In this document: positions 1 through 10,724 of the stretch, piece after piece | Layout of the letters: every line of letters begins with the position of its first letter | Numbering within the stretch: the first letter of the stretch is position 1 | Assembly (NCBI GenBank): GCA_021464525.1 | Contig: JADRCO010001101.1 | Span: 1 to 22,557, forward strand | Source of the DNA: Rhizophagus sp. LPA8_4_AMF | Taxonomy: Eukaryota; Glomeromycota; Glomeromycetes; Glomerales; Glomeraceae | Reading direction: 5' to 3' | DNA: 22,557 nt | Notes under the pieces: model-generated | What the model saw: only the letters and a program-made list of their open reading frames with translations | What the model was told of the DNA's origin: nothing | Database searches by the model: none | Made by a program: the position numbers and the translations under genes

Positions 1-2
1 CG

Positions 3-71
3 GAAGGTGCACTTACTGATGATGAAATCATTGATGCTGTATTAAATGCAGATAATAATACAGTATACTAA
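3..71 (+). CDS. C-terminal tail of an ORF entering from the left edge; possibly pogo/Tigger-like transposase
   Basis: An open frame enters from the left edge and ends at TAA 69-71. The 22 residues include LTDDEIIDAVLN, an acidic helix like the LTDEEI tail that follows the DDE domain in CENP-B/Tigger-type (pogo) transposases. Seen: the frame, stop and acidic motif. Inferred: the family, from a very short stretch. The direct repeat just downstream (131-243) would suit the subterminal region of a DNA transposon. It could equally be the tail of any acidic host protein. Confidence 0.35.
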   Translation, partial: EGALTDDEIIDAVLNADNNTVY

Positions 72-130
72 CAGCATACATATTTTTTATAGAGAAGTTG
101 CTTGGTATTTGGCAGTATTGGAGTGCAGAA

Positions 131-243
131 TTGACCTTCAAAATTTCTGTCATTAAAGACTTTAAGCTAACTTATTACTGGTTCTGTTGAAGCAGGTTAA
201 CCTTTGAGATTGATCTGTAGTTTAAAGACTTTGAGCCAATATA
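131..243. repeat. Imperfect direct repeat, two units of about 45 bp, offset 66 bp
   Basis: Unit 1 starts at 131 and unit 2 at 197. Both read TTrACCTT...CTGT..TTAAAGACTTT.AGC.AA, with the core TTAAAGACTTT identical at 153 and 222. It lies just after the stop of the left-edge ORF and may be subterminal repeat sequence of that element. Confidence 0.55.
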
Positions 244-1021
244 ACAGATAAGAATTAAGAAATTTTAAATACTATATGTTATTCAATGATACTAATTTCT
301 GAGTTTTCACAAAGGAGCCCAAACTAATCACATAACATTGAAAAAGTGAAAGCAAGAATATTCTAGCAAATGCTTAATATCAATCAGCTAATATTCTGCA
401 TTGAGACTATAAATGGCAGAATAGCTGATAATAAATGGATTTATTACTACCCAATTTTTAAGGTAGAACTTAACTCTTTTTTCTTGTATTTAATCTGATT
501 ATGATTTTAACTTGCCATACCTATTCGATAAAAGTGAAGAAAAAATCCAAAAAAGGTTGATATAAAATTTATGTAAGTATTTTTTTAATGACTACTTTGA
601 TTATAGATTAAAAAAAATTAGTTAATAAAGAACCTCCTTACTTCTAATAGAGATATTAATAAACCTAAGGTAAAATTTATATATAAAATACTTTGAAGAT
701 TCTACTATATATAGATAAATTATATATAAAAAAGGAAATATTACATTGCATTATTTTAATTTTTTTTCTTTTTAGATCAATTAACCAATAAAATTGCAAA
801 AAAAAGTAAGATAAAATTATATATAAAAGTTGAAATTTCTACAGAGATCTTTATTAGAATTAAGTGGAGTTTTATTAAAAATGTTGATGAATGCATCTCC
901 ATGATGATAAGTATTTGCTATTTGAATTTCTCAAAAAAATTCTGGCTTTTGGATGTGTGAATAGGCCAAAACAACTAGCAGGAATTTGGATGACAATCCA
1001 ATTCCCAGTATTTAAAGACTT
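244..1021. other. AT-rich spacer, nothing recognised
   Basis: Very AT-rich with many homopolymer runs. I see no sustained open frame, RNA gene or clear repeat. Confidence 0.5.
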
Positions 1022-2240
1022 ATGAGCTTTTATTCAAAACCATTAATAACAGGTTCAATACTACAAACAATTACTTCAGATAAAAATGATGAACCTGTTG
1101 TTGATTCTACCTAAGATATTGAAGTAATTTTTAGAAATTCAGTTATATCCTTTAAATAAGAATTTGTATTTTAATATCTTTGATATTTATATAATAGATC
1201 ATGATAATTAATGAAATGTTTGAAACCTTAACCAAAGAAAGTTTTACTAGAAATGGGGGATGGGTTTTTGTTTTGGTAAGATAAATATTCATAAGTTATT
1301 AAAAAAATAAAAGTATGAAAAAGATTATCCCTATACAAGTAAGTTTTAGTATTATTATTATTTTGTAAAGCATCAAAGTCAATGATGCATTAACTATTAT
1401 TTTAATCTTGCATATTGTGATATTATTGACCTCACACCCAGAACAAATAGTGATTTTATCAATTCACTATCAAAATCTGAATATGAAGAAATGAAAAATT
1501 TCGATCTTCCAAAATTACCTAATGTTAATAATGACAAAATCAAAGAATTAATCATTAAAATGGTCAAGATATTTGATAATTTTGTTATTTTCATTAATTA
1601 TCTTTCAAAAATACCTAATTATCAAGTCTTTTATTATAGATATCTGATTATCAAAAGCAGTAATGAAAATTTTCTATCAATAAAGAATGATAAAGTAAAG
1701 AATTTACATAAGTTCTGTATATTATCTGTAAGCATTATCATAATTAAAATCTATAAAAATTTCTTTAATACTTGCACAAATATTGACTTTTATTCCCTTT
1801 TATAGTGCCAATTCTTTTGATCATGAAAATGATCATCTTCATCCTAATATAACGGAAAGAATATATCAAGAAGTTTCTTAACACCTGTAATTCAAAGTTT
1901 ATTTCAAAAAAAGTATGGATCTGGATCTCTTTTTGTATTGGATTACTTCATTTTAAATTGCTTAGTAATTTTAATGATTATCAGATAGTAAATATCAATT
2001 TGTTATCTATTAAGTAGTAAGATATGTTTATATACATCAGCTAAAAATGCTGATTTAAAAAGAATGGCATTAAAATACGAAGAACAGAAAATAAAGGTTA
2101 TCTGGATAACAAAACCTTTAAAGTTAGATTTACTATTTGTGAGATTAGCAGATCTCCTAATCAACAACAACATTTACATTTTTTTGCTAATAAATTAAAG
2201 ATTGGAAAATGCTAAAAATATATTAAATAGGATAGAGTTT
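1022..2240 (+). pseudogene. Decayed multicopy host-type gene, family not recognised
   Basis: Several coding-like stretches follow one another on the + strand in different frames. The first begins at ATG 1022 (MSFYSKPLITG...DKNDEPVVDST, then a stop). The second is an open frame from about 1420 to 1727 with DLTPRTNSDFINSLSKSEYEEM and LPKLPNVNNDKIKELI; a GTAAGC donor at 1728 and TAG ending at 1805 could frame a 78-nt intron, but the frames on either side do not match. The third, from about 1804, includes NSFDHENDHLHPNITERIYQEV and then PVIQSLFQKKYGSGS one frame away. The fourth, 2040-2220, has ADLKRMALKYEEQKIKVIW. Codon-like composition with repeated frame changes and stops indicates a dead gene copy. 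From memory it resembles lineage-specific multicopy Rhizophagus proteins, but I cannot name the family. Weak coding traces may continue to about 2520. Confidence 0.5.
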
Positions 2241-2719
2241 ATAAAGAAAATCATAGTTCAATTTTTAGTTTATTGAAACTTTGCTGCTTGCAGATATATG
2301 GTAAAGGTTTTCAGTATTAATAATAATCTTCACTTACACTTTTTGTATTATTATTAAATTTTTAAATTATTGTAGATTGCAATGCAATTGTATACAGAAT
2401 GATGAGAATTATATGTATTTAGAGAAGTTGTACAATCATCATTACCAATTAGTTGAGTCAATATAGTATAAATGTATTAATGCATACCGATATTCTAGGA
2501 TCACTCTTTATCTAAGAATTTGAACATAGCAGTAGAGAGGATAATTCCACCAAGAACTCTGCATTCACAGTAAATCTATACTTACCAATTTAATGAGAAT
2601 AGTTAGTTTATTTTGAGGGTGATCAATAAAGATATTGGAATAAAAACATATATTATTAAAGGTATAGTATATGTCGATCATTTTTTATATATGCGCAGTG
2701 GCAAATTTTTGTTGATCAC
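2241..2719. other. Spacer between decayed gene and transposon gene
   Basis: AT-rich to about 2660, then of more mixed composition as the transposon gene is approached. I searched here and at 7730-8250 for terminal inverted repeats and target-site duplications of the transposon and found no convincing pair, so the left end of the element is not placed. Confidence 0.4.
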
Positions 2720-5379
2720 ATGAGGTTCCAAAAACTGGGTACGCGTATCAACTCAATTAACGTGTCTGAAAAAATGAGTTTTCAAACAGGTTATCGGCCT
2801 ATCTGGTCACTCTATCCTATATATTGACTGTCTGACATATAGCAATATGACACATAACTGGTATAACCTTATTGTTCAAAAAAATCCTTCTAAATATCAA
2901 AGCTATCGAAGAATAAATAGAAGCTGGTTTGTCATTGACTTTTCTTCTAAATTCGAAGTATTACCACTTCATAAGAATTGTCAGAATTTATTATACCCAA
3001 AAACTTCCATAATGAACTTGAAAAAACTCAGCAAAAAAATATAAATATTGGTTATATGCGTTTGCAAAATAATATTCATGACGAAAGTTCATGGGTCCCA
3101 TTATTACCAGGTTATGTCATATATACTTCTTTAGGAGGTTTTTTTTTCAAACTTTCTATTGAGAAAAATGGGGAATCTTTACAATTTTTTTGGCAAGAAT
3201 TTGGCGAAGATTCTACATTTACTAATTGTAATGCTCAAGGCCGGGAAGCACTAGGATTTTATTTAATGATAAAACATTATAATATAAAAAGTATTTCACT
3301 TACTTCAGTTTAAGGATTTAATGATCATAACATTGTAACAATGTTACAAAATACGGTTCATAAGGTTTTTTCCCATCATTTTTCCCGTCAAAATTCAAAT
3401 TTTCAATCTCCTATACCATCAACTTCAAAAGAAGAGACTCTGGTTCGTAGTCTTAAATGAAAAAGTTCTGAACTTCATCTTTGTGAGAAAGATTCAATTG
3501 TTCATGGAATTAAATTGGAAGAAAATGGTAAAATTCTTTCTCCAAAATTTATACAAGCTCTTATAGTAATGCACGAAAAATACAAATCAACATATTATAA
3601 CGCTAATCGCAATATCAAACGGCTAAAAACTAAAATTGATCAACTCCAAAGTGAAAATTCTGATTTGAATGATAAAACTGATTTAAATGAGAAATCTGAA
3701 AGAATAAAAGAAGCTGTGGATAATATTTTAGATGAAAAGAAATTGGGATCAACAATATTAGTTAGTACAGAACAATACTTTTCTTTAGTACTTTCACATC
3801 CCTGTAGTTATTGTTATAATAGCAATTTTCAAAATAAATCATATCATGTATCTTGTGTCGGGTTTAATGTTACAATTGATGTAGATTGTCAGCTATGTGG
3901 TACGATGGATTCATACTCTAATCAATCTAAAGGAACCAATTTTTCACATCTAGTTGCAGCGTCAACTTTGGCAGGTGGAATGAATCATTATGCTATGCAA
4001 ACTGCATTAGCGGTTATGGGTATTACTACTCAGAGTTGTAAGAGTTCCTATCATCAATATCAATCTCGGATGTTTCCTACTCTTGTATCAAAAGCTGAAG
4101 AATCTGCTAAACAGGCGTTAAATGCTGCTATAACTCACACTATTGAAAAAGGAAAAAAAGCTTTAACCATTGGATTTGACTGCTCTTGGTCCCATTCTCG
4201 CAATGCAAAACAAGCTAGCGGAGAATTTATTTATTTGGAAGAGATTGAAGGTAAATTTATATTAAATAATTTGATTTTTTTATTAATTTTAATTAATTTT
4301 ATTTTATTTGCATAAGATTACGGGCATAAAGCTGTTGTTGCTTTTCATGTAGTAGAAAAGTCTCGTGTTATCACTAAAAAAGGAAAAGATGGAATTTCAG
4401 AGGAAAAAATTGTCGTGCATAAAGGCAATTTTGATGCCAGTTCCCGACAAATGGAACACGCAATTCTAATCACACTTTTGGAACAGATAATTCCAGTATT
4501 AGAAGAATCTGATCTTTTACTCGAAGTTTGCATTGATGGAGATTTAGATTCCAATAAAACTTTGGCCAACGTTCCCATTGTATCAGAAATTTATGCGGAT
4601 CTTAAACATGCAAGCAAAAATATTCGAAAAAACCTATGTTTGTTATTATTTACTTATTAATCTATTAAAAATCAAATATTATTATCATTTTATTTACTTC
4701 TTATTATTTTGTAATAGTAAAAAAACAATATGCTCAGTATCACAGATTTGAGCAGCATATAATGAGATATTTTAACGGATGTGTATTTGCTGCTGGCTTG
4801 CGAAAAAAAAATGATGATCCAAATACACCAACAAATGAAGAATTGCGTTACATTCAAGTAGAAGGTTTAATCCAACATCTGCTCAATAATCATGATCTTT
4901 GCTGGAAAGAAGTTTGTTGGTATAAGAAAAATGAAGAACTACAATTGCAAACTCCAACATTACAATCTTTTACAGAAATGGAAATTGAAGGATTTCGACA
5001 AATGCTTTTAACGATTTTTAAGCTTTCTATTCAGCAAAGTCTTGTTACTTATCATCGAACAGCCTATAATGAAGCTTTTAACCGAAAAATCTTGCGATTT
5101 GTTGATAAAAGAATTGATTTTTGGGCTTCCTATAAAGCACGACATGCTTTAGCTGTTATAGACAATAATGAATGGATTGATTGTATGATGGAAAATGTGC
5201 GTGAGGCTGCTAAAGCGAATAAATTCAGTACAAATGATCAATATAATATAAGCAAGTTGGTTAGACAACGTCAAGGTCAATTACATTATAATCGAAATGT
5301 TATAGATAAACGAAATTAAGAACGTGCTGTAAATTATGCTAATGATCGGCAGGAATTGCAAGGATTTGATTTTAGCCAG
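2720..5379 (+). pseudogene. Transposase half: Mutator-like DDE transposase with zinc ribbon (exons 1-3, broken)
   Basis: The start is taken at ATG 2720, with ATG 2774 in the same frame as an alternative. The order is an N-terminal region, a coiled-coil-like lysine/glutamate stretch (about 3580-3720), and a zinc ribbon at about 3803-3899 (CSYC ... C ... CQLC). Then comes a helical region, the first acidic motif FDCSW (Asp codon 4178-4180), a SSRQMEH block at about 4440, and the second acidic motif DGDLDSNKTL (Asp codons 4541 and 4547) followed by DLKHASKNIRKNL. The third is a probable catalytic Glu in YNEAFN (codon 5071-5073) followed by SYKARHALA. This order matches the Mutator-like transposase domain, where a TTN.E.FN-type motif supplies the last acid; that assignment is family knowledge plus inference. 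Breaks: frame changes near 2820 and 2972 (a stop TGA 2825-2827 lies at the first), TAA 3311-3313, TGA 3458-3460 and TAA 5317-5319. The catalytic triad itself is preserved. It reads through a phase-0 intron into the helicase. Confidence 0.75.
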
Positions 5380-5445
5380 GTTGGCTAAAATCTATTTAAA
5401 ATGTAATATGTATTTCTTTTTAATATAATATACTTTTGCATATAG

Positions 5446-7729
5446 GAACTGATTCCCTACAAGTACAAAGCAGAAGAAAGGATACATGCAAATTCATTTT
5501 ATCCTTCCTTTGTAAAATTAATTACAGATTTTGATGTAATTATTAAGTGCCAAGGGTGTTCTGTATTTCAAAAGAAAACTGTTTCTGGTTTATGTTCTTT
5601 GTGCTCCTTTTATATCTTAGCAGGTTGGTGGGAACGCCTGCTGAATAAAAATTATACTCCTAGTGGCGAGAAGAATATTTTGGAGTCAAAGGAGTTAGTA
5701 AAATTAGCCGTGAAAAAAGTATTTGGATACGATCATTTGCGTGAAGGACAACTTGAAGCTATAGAGACATATTTAAATGGCAAAGATACACTTGTATCAA
5801 TCAAAACAGGAGGAGGAAAGACATTGTGTTATGTAATTTGTGCACTAATTTTTGAAGGAATAACAATAGTTATTAGCTCGTTAAAAGCTTTGATGGAAGA
5901 CCAGAAAGTAAGTAATTATTTATATCATTTATCAGTTCATTGCAAATTATTGAATTATTGCTTATATAATTACATTTTATTTTAACAGCGAGAATTAATA
6001 CAACTTGGTATACCATGTGCTTCAATTTATGCAAATACAATACAAGGTAGAAGTGAACAAGAGAAGATATTTGAAGAGATTGCCCTTGGTTTTACAAAAA
6101 TATTGTTTATCACTCCTGAGAAACTTTGCTTAAATAAAGAATTTCAAAATTTTATTAGTAATATGTATAGTAAAGCAAAAGTGCGGTTTGTGATTGATGA
6201 AGCTCATTGTATTCTAGATTATGGTAATTTTAGGTAAGTTACTTATGAAACTAGCTTGCTTTATTTAATGATAATTGAATTTAATAATTTATTTTTAATA
6301 GAGAATCGTGGAAAAATTTGGGACTATTGAAAAAAAATTGGCCTATGGTCCCTATTATGCTTTTAACTGCTACGTGCACATATAAAGACGCTCAAGATAT
6401 CCGCACATCTCTTGAAATACCATCAGAAAATCTTGTTATGATTCGGGGTTCTTCTTTTGAACGCAAAGAAATAACTATAGAAGTTTATAAAAGAAGAGAT
6501 AATCGTGAAATCTTTTCAAATGATCTTATAAGTTTAATTAAAAAGCACGAAAGGGGAAGAATAATTATTTATTGTGCAACACAATCAGGGTGTGATGATC
6601 TTTTTGCGACATTGCACCCACTATTACCAAATAAAAATTTGGGCATATATCATGGAGGATTAGGAGATGAGCAACGTCAAAGCATTATATCGCATTGGAA
6701 AGATGGTAAAATTCAAATAATAATTGGGACAAATGCATTTGGCATGGGTATCAATTCTTCTGACGTTTACCTAGTAGTACATTGTGTAGCTCCTTTAAAT
6801 ATGAGTAAGTAATTATGTTATAATCACCATTTTACACACCTTCTCATACTTTTTTTTGTATATAGCAAATTTGATACAAGAAATTGGACGAGCAGGACGT
6901 GATGGTAATGAAGCCAGAAGTGTAATATTTTATTCAATAAAGAAAGATTTAAGAACAAATTTTGGAATTTTGGCTGAAAATCGAGAAACGTGAGTTGTTT
7001 AAGTAAATTTTATCGAATACTATCTATCACAAATTTAAAAAGTTGTATAAAAATTAGCTATTTTACCTAAATAAAGAATTGTACAAAGAGAATTAAAACT
7101 TTATTAATTGTATATTTGAAACTAGTTGTTTCAATATTCAAAATATGACTGATCAAGAACGTGAACGAAAACTTTACCTTGATATGAGTGCACACAAAAT
7201 TCACGAAGTTCTTTTATTTTGCCGAGTCCAATATGAGTGCCGAAGTCAAATAATTAATCGTTATTATCTTTGGAATGGAGATAATATTCCTTCTCCTTGT
7301 TTGAAATGTGATAATTGTAAAAATCGGATTAAAGAACAGCCTACATATGAAAATTGTGTAGAGGATATTCTTCATTTATTAGACACTGTTGAAGAAATGA
7401 ATGATAATAGTAATTGTGAAATTACTGAAGATGATATAATAGAAGTTTTTTGTAAATCAAATACTAAAAAAATTTGGGAATCAGGCTTGACTGAGTTGAA
7501 AGTATATAAAAGTGGTCGAAAACCAAAATTTGGAAAACCAAAAGAATTGGCAGATTATATGCTTGCAGATTTAGTAGTACGTGGTTATATAGAACAAAAA
7601 ATCTTACTTTATTATTCTTCACCAAACGCGCAAACCTTGTCAATAAATGTGTTTATAATAGGACTCAAAGAAAGAGCAAGGGAGAAGGCTAGTACGGATT
7701 CATGGTATTATTGGACGCGTAAAAAGTAA
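5446..7729 (+). CDS. Helicase half: RecQ-family DNA helicase with RQC zinc region (exons 4-8, open)
   Basis: This part opens with a Cys4 hinge (C-x2-C-x11-C-x2-C, 5548-5604), then the RecQ core: FGYDHLREGQLEAI, Walker A TGGGKT (5806-5823), SSLKALMEDQ, ITPEKL, DEAH box (6196-6207), LLTATC, IIIYCATQSGCDDL, YHGGLGDEQR, IGTNAFGMGINSSDV and motif VI QEIGRAGRDG (6877-6906). The RQC zinc-binding signature is present (FCRVQYECRSQII ... CLKCDNC, about 7220-7320), followed by a winged-helix-like region ending RGYIEQKI..YY and a basic tail. RecQ helicases unwind DNA 3'-5' using ATP. All four internal introns (5908-5988, 6234-6301, 6805-6865, 6990-7125) are consistent in phase and no stop or frameshift is visible across 646 codons. 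There is no own start codon near 5446; it reads in from exon 3, so it is the C-terminal half of the fusion, unless a cryptic transcript uses an internal Met. Confidence 0.88.
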
Positions 7730-7871
7730 AAAGTTTACATAATAATAATAAATTTAATAATTTGTACAAAATATTTCTTTCTCCAGAATACATTAATTCT
7801 TTATTTACATACGAATAATTGAATAAATTTTGCAAATTGCAACGCTTTTAATAAAAAAATACTAGAGTATT

Positions 7872-7979
7872 ATGAGTTCTTCTAATGAGTCGACACCAGT
7901 AAATAGGGAGCCAATAAAAATTCTCTTTGCCCATTCGCAAAAAAAAAGCCCATTCGCAACTTCATACGAAGGTTTTTAA
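7872..7979 (+). CDS. Small ORF of 35 codons, doubtful
   Basis: ATG 7872 opens MSSSNESTPVNREPIKILF and ends at TAA 7977-7979. It contains a 12-bp direct repeat GCCCATTCGCAA at 7929-7940 and 7948-7959. It might be the first exon of a gene continuing at 8246, but no donor/acceptor pair fits this frame. No family is recognised. Confidence 0.15.
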   Translation: MSSSNESTPVNREPIKILFAHSQKKSPFATSYEGF

Positions 7980-8245
7980 AAAAGGTCTTTAAATAATATG
8001 ACTTTTTAAGTTAAAAAAGCATTCTCCCAGTTCGTGGCTCTCTAACCATATAAGTTCATCCTTTCTATATTAAGTATTACATAAGTTTATATTACACAGA
8101 AAATTAGTGTTACAATTTGCCATATCGATCATAATAAATTATCACGTGATTTTCTATATCTTTAAAGCATACATCCTTATTTTTTGAGACATTTTTTTCA
8201 TTAGTTCTTATATATACTAACTAATTCATTGCATATTGTTTGTAG

Positions 8246-8416
8246 GAATTACTTTTAAAAAGTTTAAATGATTTATATGAATATATTATAAAAGCAGGTC
8301 TTCAAATACCATTTACAAAGATCATACGCCTTCCAAAAAAAGTTGATAATAAAGAAACAGGCAAAAGAAGAAAAAAAAAGTTACTAAAAAAAGTTGTCAG
8401 TTTTTTTATTAGTTAG
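8246..8416 (+). other. Possible exon or gene fragment with basic C-terminus
   Basis: Preceded by a good acceptor (TTGTTTGTAG, ending 8245), an open frame of 56 codons reads ELLLKSLNDLYEYIIKAGL and then a lysine/arginine-rich stretch (LPKKVDNKETGKRRKKK) before TAG 8414-8416. Its composition looks coding, but the upstream exon is uncertain (a donor at 7985, AAG|GTCTTT, keeps the phase). It may be 3' material of the transposon or an unrelated remnant. Confidence 0.25.
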
Positions 8417-8488
8417 CATATTTTGTTTAACTCAAGTTGTATTAATGTATAGTAAGAATATAATAATAGCCAGTAATATAGTATATAT

Positions 8489-9090
8489 TTGAAAATAAAG
8501 TACATATCTGAAAAAATAAAAAATTCTTATATGCATATATTTCGCAATTCTTTGTTAGAACTTAAAAGTTATTGGCAAAGTCACAACAAATTTATTGCAT
8601 TGTATGAATGTCAATTAATCAACATATCTGATATTTTTAATCAAAATGCAAATGTGATTGATATAAAGAATTCTTCACAATTTGGGGTATTGATCAATTA
8701 GATAATTTTTTACTGATATTCATGCAATAATGTAATGTGGTGTCAGAAAATTAGGTTATTACTATTCACTATAACTTTTAGTTAATAGATATGATAAGTA
8801 TAATAACTTCATGTCTATCATATAATACTGCAGTAAATCCTATTTTTATTGGTGAAGAGCTTTCATTATAACAGAATTTGCAATTAAAAGCAGTGATTAT
8901 TTTTGAGAGATTTCCAGCTTATCAATTTATCCCTTACTATGGTATAAATGTAAATATAAATAGACTAGCATTAATACTTTATGACGTTATGGTATTTTAA
9001 GATTCTATAATATCGCTTCTATTAAAATTAGATTATGAAGTAACCCAAAATGCAGAACCTTATATGTGGTTTGTAAAGAGGAAATTATAG
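8489..9090 (+). pseudogene. Decayed gene, family not recognised
   Basis: Two coding-like stretches. The first, 8489-8701, is open for 70 codons (SYWQSHNKFIALYECQLIN..) with no ATG at its start. The second runs in another frame from ATG 8791 to TAG 9088-9090 for 99 codons, broken by TAA 8869-8871 and TAA 8998-9000, and includes NTAVNPIFIGEELSL, FERFPAYQFIPYYGINVNIN and DYEVTQNAEPYMWFVKRKL. Good residue composition over 300 nt with only two stops suggests a relatively recent loss. I do not recognise the protein. Confidence 0.4.
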
Positions 9091-10620
9091 ACTTATATAC
9101 AATATTTTATTGGTCATAGTTTTCACATTAGATGTTGCTATATAGCTTCAGTTTACTCTAAATGCTAGGATTAATTCACACATTTATACTATCTATATAT
9201 AGCAAATTACAAGTTTAACTTTATTAAAAATTTTAGATTATAAAATAGTAAAAGTAGCAATTGAAATAAATAATATTATTAAAAAGAAAGAAAGTGTTTA
9301 GATTTTAAACTATCTAATGCATAAAATTTTTATAGTAATCTACAAATTTATTTAGAAGTTAAAATAAGACTTTAAATAATATATATAAATAATTTACTTT
9401 AGCATTTTTGTTAATTATTTTCAAAATGGATAATAGAAAAAAAAATATTTTTAAAATAAACCAAAAATAATCAACCTTTATTATTATTTAAATAAATTTG
9501 CAAACCAGTTAAATTGCATTTATTATTCATTTTTTTAAAAGTCATATATATATTAAGAATAATTTTTTTTATAATTGTTATTTTAAATGGCATTATTGAC
9601 ATTTAACTAAAACATTTTTGGTAACATTAATTTATTATTTTTGAAAATAATTAAATAATTAGCAAAGTAAATTTTTAAATTTTATATTCAAAGTTAAAAA
9701 TGGCATTCAAAATTTCATTCTGGCCTTGAATAAAATAAAGCCAGAAATATGGTTATACAAGAATTTTAAAAGCTTTTTGATAAAAGGTAAATGTTTTTAA
9801 TAATTGAAATTTCTATACCATTAATTTAATACATATGATATTTATCCTTTCTATAAATATTTCCTATAAGTCTATAACTAGCATTTTACTGAAGTAATAT
9901 AAAAAAAATAGAGCATAATAATTTGACTGGCCAAAATTCACTAAAAATTGGCTATTTGATCAGTTGACCAGCACAGTTTTTAGTAAGGAAATAGTGAGCA
10001 ATTTTATTGGTTGACAAAATTTTGGCTGAATTTAGGTAGTACAGTATTTATTAAAAATGACAATACTAGTAGCGTAAATTATTATTTTATTTTGCTGTAT
10101 CTAGTATTGTTTTCAATTATTAAATGATTATCACGATATTTTTATCGATTTCTTTATTCCCTTGTTCGCTTATTCTCTAACAATTTTATCTTCCCCTTGT
10201 GCCTCCATTCTTTATGTTCGCTTTTTTTTAGTCTAAATTAAATCCTTCTACATTAGAAATCATCCAATAATCACATGAAATAGTATTCCATAAATTTTTT
10301 TTTTCAAAAGAAAAAAACTAAGATTAATGTTCTCTTCTGTCAGATTATTTAATATAAAACAAATAAACATAGCTTAATCATTATAATTATAATTTTGTCT
10401 TTGGACAAGATCAACAATTTAACATGGTTAGGTTGGAACTTTCCTTAAGCAAAATGACGCAACATCCAACGATTACTGCGTAATCCGTTATTTTTAAATC
10501 AACTAGTTTAACAAATATTTACGCAAGATAATCCTATTTTTATACTATTTTTATACACCTCGACGAATTAGGAAATCATTCATTAATCAAGTACATGTAA
10601 AAGTCTTGCCGATGGCTTTC
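9091..10620. other. AT-rich spacer with minor inverted repeats
   Basis: No gene seen. There is a short hairpin TTCTGGC/GCCAGAA at 9718-9746. A 9-bp inverted repeat GCCAAAATT (9930-9938) / AATTTTGGC (10018-10026) may mark a tiny foldback element. A palindrome GATTAC-TGC-GTAATC lies at 10471-10485. The last 200 bp is the presumed upstream region of the BTB gene. Confidence 0.45.
10471..10485. promoter_or_regulatory. 15-bp palindromic site upstream of the BTB gene
   Basis: GATTAC and GTAATC form perfect 6-bp arms around a TGC spacer, 240 bp upstream of the ATG. Its dyad symmetry fits a dimeric transcription-factor site, but nothing else supports a function. Confidence 0.25.
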
Positions 10621-10635
10621 TGTGAAACTTACGGG

Positions 10636-10647
10636 TTATATATAAAT
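10636..10647 (+). promoter_or_regulatory. TATA-like element of the BTB gene
   Basis: TTATATATAAAT lies 78-89 bp before ATG 10725 and is followed by a pyrimidine-rich tract (about 10681-10710), the usual layout of fungal core promoters. In such AT-rich DNA chance occurrence is possible. Confidence 0.4.
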
Positions 10648-10724
10648 ATTCGAGACAATATCGTAAAATTTCCATTTTTTAACTCTTGTATTTCTCTTCT
10701 CTTCAAACCTTCTTAACATATTAA

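Larger units (their letters stand above)
2720..7729 (+). mobile_element. DNA transposon encoding a DDE transposase fused to a RecQ helicase
   Basis: One long spliced gene contains a Mutator-like DDE transposase followed directly by a complete RecQ helicase. Exons are 2720-4250, 4317-4637, 4718-5379, 5446-5907, 5989-6233, 6302-6804, 6866-6989 and 7126-7729. The seven introns are 66, 80, 66, 81, 68, 61 and 136 nt; all begin GT, end AG and keep the reading phase, including the phase-0 intron 5380-5445 at the module join. The nominal product is about 1480 residues. No terminal inverted repeat or target-site duplication was found by eye, so the outer limits are those of the gene only. The transposase half is broken, so this copy is probably not autonomous. 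The transposase superfamily is inferred from motif order; the helicase identity is clear. Confidence 0.8.

Noticed and set aside
1397-1594. Minus-strand open frame of 65 codons
   Set aside because: It lies opposite a better coding frame of the 1022-2240 pseudogene and has unlikely residue composition; a shadow.
4345-4578. Minus-strand open frame of 77 codons
   Set aside because: It is antisense to transposase exon 2, which contains the catalytic motifs.
3311-5319. Stop-codon reassignment to explain TAA and TGA inside the transposase
   Set aside because: The host genes nearby end at ordinary TAG/TAA stops and both TAA and TGA occur as interruptions, alongside frame changes; decay is simpler.
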